Of a stretch of DNA of 64,000 nt, positions 25,378 to 33,522 are shown piece by piece. This stretch comes from Sorangium cellulosum. GTDB taxonomy: Bacteria > Myxococcota_A > Polyangia > Polyangiales > Polyangiaceae. How positions within the stretch are numbered: position 1 is the stretch's first letter; every line of letters begins with the position of its first letter. The stretch lies in NCBI RefSeq assembly GCF_004135735.1, contig NZ_CP012670.1, forward strand, positions 8,937,501 to 9,001,500, given 5' to 3'. The position numbers and the translations under genes were made by a program. The notes under the pieces were generated by a model. It searched no databases. It was not told the DNA's origin and saw only the letters and a list, made by a program, of their open reading frames with translations.

Positions 25378-25769
25378 AAGCTCTCCTTTCACTGCATCAC
25401 CGCCGCGCGTGGACCGCGCACCCCGGGTTCACGGGGATCGCCGTGAGGCGCGGCCCCCGCAGGACGGCGTGAATCCCTGACTTATTTTTTATGACTACTT
25501 ACAAAGAATCCTGGCCACGTTAACATGACTCGTGGGCGCGTCCAAGGCGCCACCGCGGCCCTCACCCGGGTTGCGGCCCCGCGTCACCCACATGAGCCAG
25601 GAGGGCGCACCTTCCCGGGTTGCGGACGGCAGTCACGGCAGTCACCTGCGTGAACCAAGGGGGGTGTCTGTCGGCCTGCGACCCCCGCGACGGGCCGGAG
25701 GGCATGTGGCGCTCCAGTGCGAGCCATGACATCCTCGGCCGCCCCCACGGGGTGAAAGGGACCGGAGCG
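25378..25769. other. Divergent intergenic region with AT-rich promoter-like core
   Basis: Lies between the propeller gene (minus) and a methyltransferase (plus). The stretch around 25475-25530 is the most AT-rich of the neighbourhood (TTATTTTTTATGACT and TTACAAAGAATCC) and probably holds promoter elements. CCCGGGTTGCGG occurs twice (about 25565 and 25614). No further gene is supported. Confidence 0.5.
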
Positions 25770-26630
25770 ATGACCGAGGTTGCTGGACCGAACGCGGATC
25801 AGATCCGTTACTGGAACGAGATCGCCGGGCCGAAATGGGTGGCTCTCCACGATGTCATCTCGGCCCAGCTCCGGCCGCTGGGCCTCGTCGCCCTGGATCG
25901 CGCCGGCGTCGCCGCGGGCGAGCGCGTCCTCGACGTCGGCTGCGGCCTGGGCGAGACCACGCTCGAGATCGGCCGGCGCGTCGGCCCGGGGGGCTCGGCC
26001 CTCGGCCTCGATATCTCCGCGCCCATGCTCGAGCGGGCGCGCGCGGCGGCGCGGGCGGCGGGCGCCGTGAACGTCGCCTTCGAGCGCGCGGACGCGCAGA
26101 CCGCGGCGCTGCCCGGGCCGTTCGATGTCCTCTACTCGCGCTTCGGCGTCATGTTCTTCGCCGAGCCCGAGGCGGCCTTCGCCAACCTCCGGAGGGCGCT
26201 GCGGCCGGGAGCGCGGCTCGCGTTCGTCTGCTGGCGCTCGCTCCCGGAGAACCCGTGGCTCCACGTGCCGGCCATGACGGCGGCCAGGCACCTCCCGCTG
26301 CCGCAGCCCGACCCGCGCGCGCCAGGCCCCTTCGCGTTCGCCGACGCCGCGCGCGTCCGGGAGATCCTCGCGCGCGCGGGGTTCGTCCGCGTCCACCACG
26401 AGCCGATCGACCGGGAGCTCTCGGTGGCAGGCGGCGCCTCGCTCGACGAGACCGTCGATTTCCTCCTGCAGATGGGCCCCACGTCCGCCGCGCTGCGCGA
26501 GGCGAACCCCGCGCCGGAGCTCGTCGAGCGCCTCCGGGCCGACGTGCGCGAGGCGATCGCGCCCTACCACGGCCCCGAGGGCGCGCGCATGGCGGGCGCC
26601 GCGTGGGTGGTGACGGCGGCCGTGGACTGA
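25770..26630 (+). CDS. SAM-dependent methyltransferase (UbiE/Methyltransf_11-like)
   Basis: A 286-aa cytoplasmic protein. It begins M-T-E-V-A-G-P-N-A-D-Q-I-R-Y-W-N-E-I-A-G-P-K-W, then R-V-L-D-V-G-C-G-L-G-E-T-T (SAM motif I, residues about 52-64), L-G-L-D-I-S-A-P-M-L, D-V-L-Y-S-R-F-G-V-M-F-F and a W-R-S-L-P-E-N-P-W block. The Y-W-N-x-x-x-G-x-x-W opening is typical of a widespread class I methyltransferase group of unknown substrate. ATG 25770 is chosen with GGAG three bases upstream; other in-frame codons upstream give atypical sequence. It is convergent with the next gene. Confidence 0.86.
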   Translation: MTEVAGPNADQIRYWNEIAGPKWVALHDVISAQLRPLGLVALDRAGVAAGERVLDVGCGLGETTLEIGRRVGPGGSALGLDISAPMLERARAAARAAGAVNVAFERADAQTAALPGPFDVLYSRFGVMFFAEPEAAFANLRRALRPGARLAFVCWRSLPENPWLHVPAMTAARHLPLPQPDPRAPGPFAFADAARVREILARAGFVRVHHEPIDRELSVAGGASLDETVDFLLQMGPTSAALREANPAPELVERLRADVREAIAPYHGPEGARMAGAAWVVTAAVD

Positions 26631-26668
26631 TCGGCGGGCGCGCGGCGCCCGGCCGCTCGCGTCCTCGC

Positions 26669-28063
26669 TCAGGCGCTCGCGAGGTCGATCAGCTGCTCGA
26701 CGATCCGCGCGAGCGGCAGGCTGCGCCCGGCCATGCTGGAGGCGGCCCTGCGCCACGACGCAGGCAGGGGCGCCTGCGCCGTCCAGCGACCGGTGGCCAG
26801 GTGCTCCGCCCCCGTGGCGGCCCGGGCCCTCGGCGGCGGCGTCCACAGGAAGTCGGGGTGCGTGCTCTGGTACCACTCCCCGCCGACCACCTTGCCCTCC
26901 GCGTCGAGCTCGAGGTCGTAGCGGTAGTCGGTCGAGTGGACCTGGTCCCGCGACGGATCATCCATCTTCGCGTGGGTCGGCGACGTCTCGACGACGTAAT
27001 GCACCGTCATCGAGACGCCCAGGACCGACGCGAAGGGCACGTCCCGGTACCTGCGGAACTTGTCGTTCGTGAACCGATCCCTCGGCACCGTGGCGCGCCC
27101 GACGTCGGCCGCGGGCTCCAGGGTCTGCGGGTTGAAGTAGGTGTCCTCGTACGAATGAACGGGCTGGTTCCAGACCTCGTAATCGTACGTCACATCCAGG
27201 ATGAAGCTCCGCTGGGCGACCGCGATCTGGTTGACGACGCACAGGTGCCAGGTCCCCGGGTTCGTGTCGAACGCGGCGGGAGAGAGCACGCGCCCCACCT
27301 CGTCGAATCGCGGGCTCCTCTCGTTGCTGCGGCTGCCGATGAACCGGGTCGGGGCGCCCGCCTTGGCCCAGAGCAGCGTGGCGAGGGCCTCGATGTCCGA
27401 CGGGAAGAAGCGCAGCTCGGTGCGGCCGTCGGCCGCCTTGACCGACACCATCTTGCGCGGGCGGCGGAGCATGTACGCGGCCGGCGCCCACCCGTGACAG
27501 AGCCCCATCCACAGCTCGACCTTGCCGTCGCGCTCGTGGTACTGCCTGCCCTCGTCCCACATCGCGGTCGTCAGCGCGCCGCTCGCGTCGCCGATGAGGA
27601 GCTCGTGCTTCTCGGACGGGGAGAGCCGATCGATGGCGCCCTGGTCGCCCGACCTCACGATCGCCTGGGCGGGATGCTCCCGTATGTAGTCGAAGTTCTC
27701 CTTCCAGTCCGAAGAGGACGGGAACCCTGGATCTGCGTACCGCCTGCCCAGCCCTCCCGCGTAGATGGGCCAGTAATCGTCGGACCAGGGGGTCTCCGCG
27801 AGGGAGGCGCGCAGGAGGCCCGCCGCGTCCATCTCCGCGGGCCTCGTGTACTCCAGCACATCGACCAGGTCCACGGCCCGATCGATGGACCGGTAGCCGG
27901 CGCGCACCGCGGCCGGGGCCCTCCTCCTCCGCTGAGACACCACGCCCCGCACGGCGTTCTTCGCGGCGACGTCATCACCGTTCTTCACGTCTTCCTCGGT
28001 GAAGAAGATCGACCCGGGGGGACCACGGCGCCGGAGGCTGGCCCGGGGGCGCCGCGGCACCAC
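26669..28063 (-). CDS. Transglutaminase-elicitor-like protein
   Basis: About 464 aa. The central block E-L-W-M-G-L-C-H-G-W-A-P-A-A-Y-M matches my memory of the TGase_elicitor family (first described for oomycete cell-wall transglutaminases), with the Cys in C-H-G-W-A-P as the likely nucleophile. Further conserved-looking parts are N-P-G-T-W-H-L-C-V-V-N-Q, Y-D-Y-E-V-W-N-Q-P and S-T-D-Y-R-Y-D-L-E-L. Such enzymes would form or break gamma-glutamyl bonds. The start is uncertain: GTG 28063 is used, with no signal peptide, and it begins only about 40 bp after the upstream lipoprotein stop, suggesting cotranscription. Export would need a missed start or another route. Confidence 0.68.
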   Translation of the reverse strand: MVPRRPRASLRRRGPPGSIFFTEEDVKNGDDVAAKNAVRGVVSQRRRRAPAAVRAGYRSIDRAVDLVDVLEYTRPAEMDAAGLLRASLAETPWSDDYWPIYAGGLGRRYADPGFPSSSDWKENFDYIREHPAQAIVRSGDQGAIDRLSPSEKHELLIGDASGALTTAMWDEGRQYHERDGKVELWMGLCHGWAPAAYMLRRPRKMVSVKAADGRTELRFFPSDIEALATLLWAKAGAPTRFIGSRSNERSPRFDEVGRVLSPAAFDTNPGTWHLCVVNQIAVAQRSFILDVTYDYEVWNQPVHSYEDTYFNPQTLEPAADVGRATVPRDRFTNDKFRRYRDVPFASVLGVSMTVHYVVETSPTHAKMDDPSRDQVHSTDYRYDLELDAEGKVVGGEWYQSTHPDFLWTPPPRARAATGAEHLATGRWTAQAPLPASWRRAASSMAGRSLPLARIVEQLIDLASA

Positions 28064-28102
28064 CGCCGGCGCGCCCGAGCAGGAGCCCCGCGGCCCCGCC
28101 GC

Positions 28103-29248
28103 TCACAGGACGATGAACTTGTCGTCCGTGTACACGAGGACGAAGCGCGAGTCCGCCGGCGCGCCGCTCTCATCGAAGCAGGCGACATTGACGTTCGCGG
28201 TCGTCTCGGAGCCGCCCCAGCCGACGACCTTGCAGTACTCCGGTCCGGAGCCGTAGGCCGTGACCTGCACGTTCGAGCCCGTCGCCGACATGCCGGGCAG
28301 GCTGAGGGAATAGCGGCCCGCGGACGTGCGCGCCGCGGTGATGTCGGCCTCCACGTCGCCCAGGTCCCCCGCGATGTAGCCTTCTTGATAGGAGAGGTGC
28401 GGCGTGTACGACGCCGCCGTCGCGTTGTTCGCCCAGGCGTAGCTGTAGGAGAGCCCGCCGTTCACCGCCCGCGAGCGCGCGAAGTTGAGGGTGAAGCGGC
28501 CGTCCGACGGGGCGCCCGCGCTGTCGAAGCAGCGCACGTAGGCCACCACGTTGTTCCCGGACTGCCCCCAGCTACCGACCTTGCAGTGGTCGCTGCCCGC
28601 GCCGTAGGCCGTCACCTCGACCGTCCCGCCGCTCGCCGTCTGCCCTGGCAGGGTGACCGCATAATAGCCCACCCCCTGGCGCGCGATCGTGTTGCTCGCG
28701 CCGGTCGAGTTGAACTGGTACATCGGGTCGGGCGTGTACGCCGCCGCCGTCGCGTTGTTCGCCCAGACGTACGCCTCGCCCGAGGATCCGGTGCCCGACT
28801 TGCGGACATACGCGACGCTGAACTTGGCGTCGACCGGCGCGCCGCCAGCGGTGAAGCAGTTGACATAGACATCCACGTCATCGCCGCTCCTGAGCCAGGA
28901 GTTGACCTTGCAGCGCTCGGAGCCCCCGCCGTAGGCCGTGACCTGGACATGGCCGCCCGGCGCCGCGCCCACGTCCGGAAACCGCACGCGATACCGGCCC
29001 GTAGCGATCTGCGAGACGGTGTTGTCCAGGCCCTCCGCGAAGTTGTCTCCGGCGGAGTTCCGCGAGTAGCTCGAGGTCGCGGTGTACGAGCCCGTCGCCT
29101 GGTGCGCCCACGCATACGCCCATGCACGGGAGACGTACGCTTGCTGGGCGTCACCCACCTCGCCCTCCTCGGCCTCGTACGCCACGGCGCAACCTGCGCT
29201 CATGATGCCGACGACAAGCGATCCCAGCAGCAGTGCCTTGCTCCTCAT
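28103..29248 (-). CDS. Lipoprotein with three tandem ~110-residue repeats
   Basis: A 381-aa protein; ATG at 29248 with GGAAG upstream. The signal has lipobox I-M-S-A-G-C. The mature part contains three homologous domains. Each has an A-W-A-N/H-x-A-T opening, a Y-T segment, G-x-Y-x-V/L-x-x-P-G, V-T-A-Y-G-x-G-S-x-x-C-K-V, S/W-x-x-S-G and V-x-C-F-x-x-x-G-x-P-x-D-x-x-F. The paired C-K-V and C-F cysteines within each repeat probably form a disulfide. It looks like a modular surface adhesin or binding protein. I do not recognise the family. It sits directly upstream of the transglutaminase-like gene and may be its partner or substrate (inference). Confidence 0.72.
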   Translation of the reverse strand: MRSKALLLGSLVVGIMSAGCAVAYEAEEGEVGDAQQAYVSRAWAYAWAHQATGSYTATSSYSRNSAGDNFAEGLDNTVSQIATGRYRVRFPDVGAAPGGHVQVTAYGGGSERCKVNSWLRSGDDVDVYVNCFTAGGAPVDAKFSVAYVRKSGTGSSGEAYVWANNATAAAYTPDPMYQFNSTGASNTIARQGVGYYAVTLPGQTASGGTVEVTAYGAGSDHCKVGSWGQSGNNVVAYVRCFDSAGAPSDGRFTLNFARSRAVNGGLSYSYAWANNATAASYTPHLSYQEGYIAGDLGDVEADITAARTSAGRYSLSLPGMSATGSNVQVTAYGSGPEYCKVVGWGGSETTANVNVACFDESGAPADSRFVLVYTDDKFIVL

Positions 29249-29558
29249 GACATGCTTCCTTTCCACGAGTTCGGTGTTGGATAACGGCCCTCGCCGCCCC
29301 GGCGCGACCGCGACGAAGCAATTGCAACGCGCATGCCGCGTGCGGCCGCGGCGCGTCCGGCGATGGATCGGCCTCCTGTTCCGGCGACGAGACGCCGGAT
29401 CGGGCGCGATCAGGCCGAGATCACGATAGGCCGGCTGCGACCGGCGACCGGGGCGCTGCGCGTCGCTGTCACGCGCTCATGACACCCTCGCTGTCACGCT
29501 CCCGTGACAGGCGTCGCGCCCGCGTGTCAGGGGAGGGGGCGAGCGCGGGGCGCGCCGC
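29249..29558. other. Intergenic region with repeated TGTCACG motifs
   Basis: Holds the promoter of the three-repeat lipoprotein gene. Near 29468-29520 there are several TGTCACG/CGTGACA words in both orientations (for example TGTCACGCTCCCGTGACA). These could pair as a hairpin beyond the end of the MBL gene or act as operators. No gene was seen. Confidence 0.4.
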
Positions 29559-30965
29559 TCAGGCGATCTCCAGCCGATCGCCGGGCGCCGGGATCACGAT
29601 CGCGCCGTGCCCGCGCGCGCGGAGCAGGCCCGCGAGGATCTCCTGCGGCCGCGGATCGCCGTGCACGAGCGCGATCGTGCCGAGCGGCCCGCGCTCGCGG
29701 CAGCGGTCCGCGTAGCGGAGGAGGTCGGCCTGGTCGGCGTGCGCGCTGAAGCCGTTCAGGACCACGACCTCGGCGCGCCGCTCCCGCTCGACGCCGAAGA
29801 TCTTCACCCGCGAGCGCTGCTCGACGAGCCGCCGCCCGAGCGTGTGCTGCGCCTGATAGCCGACGATGAGCACGGTGTTCTTCGGGTCCTCGATCCCGGC
29901 CTTCAGGTGGTGGAGGATCCTCCCCGCCTCGCACATGCCGCTCGCCGCGAGGACGATCGAGGGCCCGGGCTCGGCGTCGATGGCCTTCGAGGCCGCGACC
30001 TCCTCGACGTAGCGCAGATCCTCGAAGTCGAACGGCGAGCCCGCGCCGCGGAGGAGCGCGCGCGTCTCGACGTCGAAGCACTCGGGGTGGAGCCGGAAGA
30101 CGTCGGTGATCTTCACCGTGAGCGGCGAGTCGACGTAGACCGGCAGCGCCGGGATCCGGCCGGCCCGGCGGAGCTTCTTCAGCGCGAAGATCACCTCCTG
30201 CGCGCGCTCGAGCGCGAAGGTGGGGATGTAGAGCTTGCCGCCGCGCCCGGCGGTCCGCTGGACGACGCGCGCGAGATCCGCGTCGAGCTCGTCGGCCCCC
30301 TCGTGGAGGCGGTCGCCGTAGGTGCTCTCGCAGACGAGCACGTCGGCGCGCTCGGCGACCTCGGGATCGCGCAGGATCGGGCGCGCGTGGCGGCCGAGAT
30401 CGCCGGTGTAGGCGACGCGCCGGTGCACCTCGCCCTCCGCGACGTCGAGCAGCGAGACGGCGCTGCCGAGCACGTGGCCCGCGTCGAGGAAGGTGAGCCG
30501 CACCCCGGGCGCGACGGCGATCGGCCGGTGGTAGGGCGCCGCGACGAGGCGGGAGATCGCCTCGACCGCGTCGTCGTCGTCGTAGAGCGGCTCGACGCGC
30601 GGCGCGTCGCTCCCCTGCGCCTCGGCGCGGCGGTTGAGGTAGCGCGCGTCGGAGACCTGGATGGCGGCGGCGTCGCGCAGCATCACGGCCGCGAGGTCGC
30701 GCGTGGCGGGCGTCGCGTAGATCGGGCCCTGGTAGCCGTTCTTGACGAGGATCGGCAGGGCGCCGGAGTGATCGATGTGGGCGTGGGAGAGGACGACGGC
30801 GTCGATCTCGTGGACGGGGAGCGGGAGGCGGCGGTTGCGCTCGAACGACTCGGCGCGGCGGCCCTGGTAGAGGCCGCAGTCGAGGAGGACGGTGGCGTCA
30901 CGCGTCCGGAGGAGGTGCATGGATCCGGTGACGGTCCGGGCGGCGCCGATGAACTCGAGGTGCAC
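29559..30965 (-). CDS. MBL-fold / beta-CASP RNase-like hydrolase
   Basis: A 468-aa cytoplasmic protein starting with GTG (V/M-H-L-E-F-I-G-A-A-R-T-V-T-G-S). It has the metallo-beta-lactamase zinc site L-S-H-A-H-I-D-H-S-G around residue 60, D-A-G-H-V-L-G-S-A, and Y-T-G-D-L-G-R-H. A beta-CASP domain follows (Y-I-P-T-F-A-L-E-R-A-Q-E; L-A-A-S-G-M-C-E-A-G-R-I-L-H-H-L-K), and the C-terminal RMMBL part contains F-S-A-H-A-D-Q-A and V-H-G-D-P-R-P. This is the CPSF73/YSH1-like bacterial group, predicted metal-dependent endo/exoribonucleases. It is monocistronic, and its start faces that of a plus-strand hypothetical gene. Confidence 0.93.
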   Translation of the reverse strand: MHLEFIGAARTVTGSMHLLRTRDATVLLDCGLYQGRRAESFERNRRLPLPVHEIDAVVLSHAHIDHSGALPILVKNGYQGPIYATPATRDLAAVMLRDAAAIQVSDARYLNRRAEAQGSDAPRVEPLYDDDDAVEAISRLVAAPYHRPIAVAPGVRLTFLDAGHVLGSAVSLLDVAEGEVHRRVAYTGDLGRHARPILRDPEVAERADVLVCESTYGDRLHEGADELDADLARVVQRTAGRGGKLYIPTFALERAQEVIFALKKLRRAGRIPALPVYVDSPLTVKITDVFRLHPECFDVETRALLRGAGSPFDFEDLRYVEEVAASKAIDAEPGPSIVLAASGMCEAGRILHHLKAGIEDPKNTVLIVGYQAQHTLGRRLVEQRSRVKIFGVERERRAEVVVLNGFSAHADQADLLRYADRCRERGPLGTIALVHGDPRPQEILAGLLRARGHGAIVIPAPGDRLEIA

Positions 30966-31014
30966 GGCGCCGGATGATACCGGCCGGCGCGCGGTGTGGA
31001 GAAGCGCGAGCTCG

Positions 31015-31638
31015 GTGGACTGGGTGGCGGATCACGATCGGACGGCGCTCTACCTCATCGCGCGCGACGCCCACCGTTCGCTCAGGCCTCTACAGCGGCT
31101 GCACGACTGCGGGGAGAGGCTCCCTCCGGGGCGGCGGCCGGGGGCGGAGGACCAGGCCCTCTTCGAGGAGCTCACCCCGGAGGAGCGATGCAGCCTCGTC
31201 AAGGCGCACCCTTCCGCTGCGGTCGCGGTCCTGGGGGCGCAAGCGGCCTTGCAGGTCGCCGAGGACTGCGCCGATCCATCCGGGACCTATCTCCGGATCG
31301 TGGCGCTGGCACGCCTCGCCGCGGTCCTCCCCGAGCCGATGCGCGCCGAGGCGGCGCAACGTGCGCTGCTCGCCCATGAAGCAGCGGGGAAAGAGGCCGA
31401 CGCGCTCGGCGCTCTATGCGACGCAGCCCCGTGGATGAGCGCCGCTCAGGCAGCGCGGCTGGTCTCCGCGAGCCTCTTCGACGCCTCGGGCACCCCGTCG
31501 CTGGCCGGTGTCTTCCAGGGTTGGGCGAGCCTCGCGCAGCTCGCGGGCGCCGTCCGCCGCGCCGGTGGCGACGAGGCTGTGCTCGCGGCAGCAGGAGAGG
31601 TCACCCTGGCTGGACGATGGCTGCGCACGGAACGATGA
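31015..31638 (+). CDS. Hypothetical Ala-rich helical protein
   Basis: About 207 aa if started at GTG 31015 (V-D-W-V-A-D-H-D-R-T-A-L-Y-L-I-A-R-D-A-H), with GGAGAAG about ten bases upstream; GTG 31024 is also possible. The composition is reasonable for a helical protein (L-F-E-E-L-T-P-E-E-R-C-S-L-V-K-A; A-A-L-Q-V-A-E-D-C-A; R-I-V-A-L-A-R-L-A-A). No signal peptide, membrane span or known motif was found. It starts about 50 bp from the divergent MBL gene and converges on the radical SAM gene. It is accepted on codon pattern alone. Confidence 0.5.
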   Translation: MDWVADHDRTALYLIARDAHRSLRPLQRLHDCGERLPPGRRPGAEDQALFEELTPEERCSLVKAHPSAAVAVLGAQAALQVAEDCADPSGTYLRIVALARLAAVLPEPMRAEAAQRALLAHEAAGKEADALGALCDAAPWMSAAQAARLVSASLFDASGTPSLAGVFQGWASLAQLAGAVRRAGGDEAVLAAAGEVTLAGRWLRTER

Positions 31639-31715
31639 TCGGCGCCCCGCCCCCGCCGCTCACGAGCTCGAGGTGCACGGGAGCCCCCGACGTGCACCAC
31701 CCCCCTGCCGCGCGC

Positions 31716-32930
31716 TCAGGTCCAGGGCTCCTCCACGATCTCGAAGCGCCCGAAGTCGTAGGGGCGGTCCGGCGCGCGCTCGGCGAGCGAGAGGCGCTCG
31801 CGGATGCCTCGCTTCCCGAGCTCCACGACCCGGTGGTAGCAAAACGGGTTGTTCCCCCGCCGCCCCAGCGTGCAGTGCGCCATCCACGAGCACCCGCCCT
31901 TGCACACCTCGGCGTAATAGCAGGTCCGGCAGAACCCCCAGAGCTCGTCGAGCGAGCGCTCCCGCGCGAAGCGCAGCGCCTCGCTGTGCTCCCATATCTG
32001 CTCGAGCGACAGATCGCGCACGTTGCCGCCCGCGTACGGCGCCGTCGGGAGCGAGGGGCAGCCCTTGATCGTCCCGTCGGACTCGATGCCGATGACGTCG
32101 ACGCCGGCCTTGCACCCGCCCCAGTGCTGCACGACGCCGCCGGGCCGCGAGCGCAGGATCACCTCGTGCGGCCCGAAGTAGCCGAGGTTGTTGCCGCAGA
32201 CCACGTTGAACGGCACCTCGCCCCACGGCTCCTTCGCCGCCTCGACCTGGATCTCCGCGAGCGTACGGAGGATATCGACCACCATGGCCGGCTCGATGAT
32301 CCACTCCGGCCGGTCCGCGGCCCGCCCCATGGGCACGGTGAGCTGCACCTGCCACGACTGGATCCCGTGCGCCCTGAGCTCGGCGCAGATCTCCCGGAGC
32401 ATCAGGTGATTGAGCCGGTTGATCTGCGTGTTTCCGGTGGTCACGAGGCCCGCCTCCCGGGCCGCGTCGAGCGCGTGGATGGCCGCGCGGTGGCTCCCGA
32501 GGTTCCCGCGCAGCCGGTCGTGGACGCTCGCCGGTCCGTCCACCGAGATGCCCACCGCCGAGAGCCCCGCCTCCTTCAGCGCCCGCGCGCGCGCCGCCGT
32601 CAGCGTCCGCCCCCCGGATTGCATGACGACGCGCAGCCCGAGGCCCACCAGGAACCGGATGATCTCGTGGATATCGTGCCTGAGGTACGCCTCGCCCCCG
32701 ATGAGCGCCACCTCGCGGCACCCGAGCCGGGCGAGCGCCCGGCCGACCTCGAAGCACTCCTCCGTCGAGAGCTCGCTCGGCCGCGCCGGCCCGGCGCGCG
32801 ACCCGCAGTGGTCGCACGCCTGGTCGCACTTCATCGTGAGCTCCCAGACGGCGTGAAGGGGCTTATGCCCCTCCCCGTCCTCCGGGCGCCGCAGCCGGAT
32901 CGGGACCGGCGGACGAGCGCGCGTCTCCAC
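31716..32930 (-). CDS. Radical SAM / SPASM peptide-maturase-like enzyme
   Basis: A 404-aa protein if begun at GTG 32930, 10 bp after the stop of the Gly-rich gene; the frame stays open further upstream but that part is the repeat read in antisense. C35-x3-C39-x2-C42 binds the radical SAM 4Fe-4S cluster (M-K-C-D-Q-A-C-D-H-C). L-I-G-G-E-A-Y-L and G-I-S-V-D-G-P follow as the usual SAM-barrel motifs. The C-terminal SPASM region has many cysteines (G-C-K-A-G, I-K-G-C-P-S, then F-C-R-T-C-Y-Y-A-E-V-C-K-G-G-C). SPASM enzymes generally modify ribosomal peptides or proteins. The tight pairing with the Gly-rich repeat protein makes that protein the obvious candidate substrate. The exact subfamily and reaction are unknown. 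Confidence 0.88.
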   Translation of the reverse strand: METRARPPVPIRLRRPEDGEGHKPLHAVWELTMKCDQACDHCGSRAGPARPSELSTEECFEVGRALARLGCREVALIGGEAYLRHDIHEIIRFLVGLGLRVVMQSGGRTLTAARARALKEAGLSAVGISVDGPASVHDRLRGNLGSHRAAIHALDAAREAGLVTTGNTQINRLNHLMLREICAELRAHGIQSWQVQLTVPMGRAADRPEWIIEPAMVVDILRTLAEIQVEAAKEPWGEVPFNVVCGNNLGYFGPHEVILRSRPGGVVQHWGGCKAGVDVIGIESDGTIKGCPSLPTAPYAGGNVRDLSLEQIWEHSEALRFARERSLDELWGFCRTCYYAEVCKGGCSWMAHCTLGRRGNNPFCYHRVVELGKRGIRERLSLAERAPDRPYDFGRFEIVEEPWT

Positions 32931-32940
32931 GAGCGTGCGC

Positions 32941-33522
32941 CTAGCTGCCGCCGCCCGCGGTGCCCGCGGCGCCGCCCGTGCCCGCGGCGCCGCCCGTGCC
33001 CGCGGCGCCGCCCGTGCCCGCGGCGCCGCCCGTGCCCGCGGCGCCGCCCGTGCCCGCGGCGCCGCCCGTGCCCGCGGCGCCGCCCGTGCCCGCGGCGCCG
33101 CCCGTGCCCGCGGCGCCCCCGGCCCCATCGGCGCCCGCGGCGCCCCCCTCACCGCCGCCGCCCAGGGCCCCGCCGAAGCCCCCGCCGACGCTGACCGCGG
33201 TGGTGTAACCAGCGACGACCGAGACCGTCGTCTCGCTGGTCGTCACGAGGCCGCTGCCGCCCAGACCGCCGCTGCCGTCCGCGCCGCCTTTGCCGACGAA
33301 ACCGCCGCTACCGTCAGGACCGCCGCTGCCGTCCAACGCTCCGCCGGTGACCTTATCGGTGCAGGAGGCGGCCGCGAGGCCCATGATCACCATCGCGGCG
33401 GGAGCGATGGGGCCGGCCCAGCCCGCCGGTAAGCGCAGGCGCTCGCCGCAGGTGGGACAGCCGGACTCCGAGGGCTTGGCGAGGTTGGCGCACGAAGGAC
33501 AGACAATAAGGCGGGACGTCAT
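32941..33522 (-). CDS. Zinc-ribbon/TM protein with Gly-Ala-Thr repeat tail, candidate radical-SAM substrate
   Basis: A 193-aa protein; ATG at 33522 in an AT-rich patch with CATAA/TTATG inverted arms and no clear ribosome site. Residues 8-25 form a CPxC...CPxC zinc-ribbon-like motif (C8, C11, C22, C25). A hydrophobic segment (about 38-54) ends in a lipobox-like A-A-A-S-C. The rest is Gly/Ser/Thr-rich, closing in about nine perfect G-G-A-A-G-T repeats. A ribbon before a lipobox is odd, because export normally needs the hydrophobic part first. The gene is followed after 10 bp by a radical SAM/SPASM enzyme. It could be a modified precursor, or simply a surface protein with a Gly linker, which is common in myxobacteria. 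Confidence 0.65.
   Translation of the reverse strand: MTSRLIVCPSCANLAKPSESGCPTCGERLRLPAGWAGPIAPAAMVIMGLAAASCTDKVTGGALDGSGGPDGSGGFVGKGGADGSGGLGGSGLVTTSETTVSVVAGYTTAVSVGGGFGGALGGGGEGGAAGADGAGGAAGTGGAAGTGGAAGTGGAAGTGGAAGTGGAAGTGGAAGTGGAAGTGGAAGTAGGGS
32960..33117. repeat. 18-bp tandem repeat, about nine copies
   Basis: Essentially perfect direct repeats (GTGCCCGCGGCGCCGCCC on the plus strand) encoding G-G-A-A-G-T on the minus strand. Near-identity at the DNA level indicates recent expansion. The frame is preserved. Confidence 0.95.

Noticed and set aside
25835..29284. A plus-strand open frame of about 1,150 codons
   Set aside because: It is antisense or out of frame to the methyltransferase, the transglutaminase-like gene and the repeat lipoprotein gene, which have real motifs, signal peptides and ribosome sites.
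32960..33117. Cyclophane- or thioether-type RiPP core in the Gly-rich repeats
   Set aside because: The repeats contain only Gly, Ala and Thr, with no aromatic or Cys residue needed for those known modifications. Only the general idea of a modified substrate is kept.
32931..33152. A longer start for the radical SAM enzyme at about 33152
   Set aside because: The extra residues are the antisense of the Gly-Ala-Thr repeats, giving A-P-R-A-R-A-A repeats. GTG 32930 follows the upstream stop at normal operon spacing.
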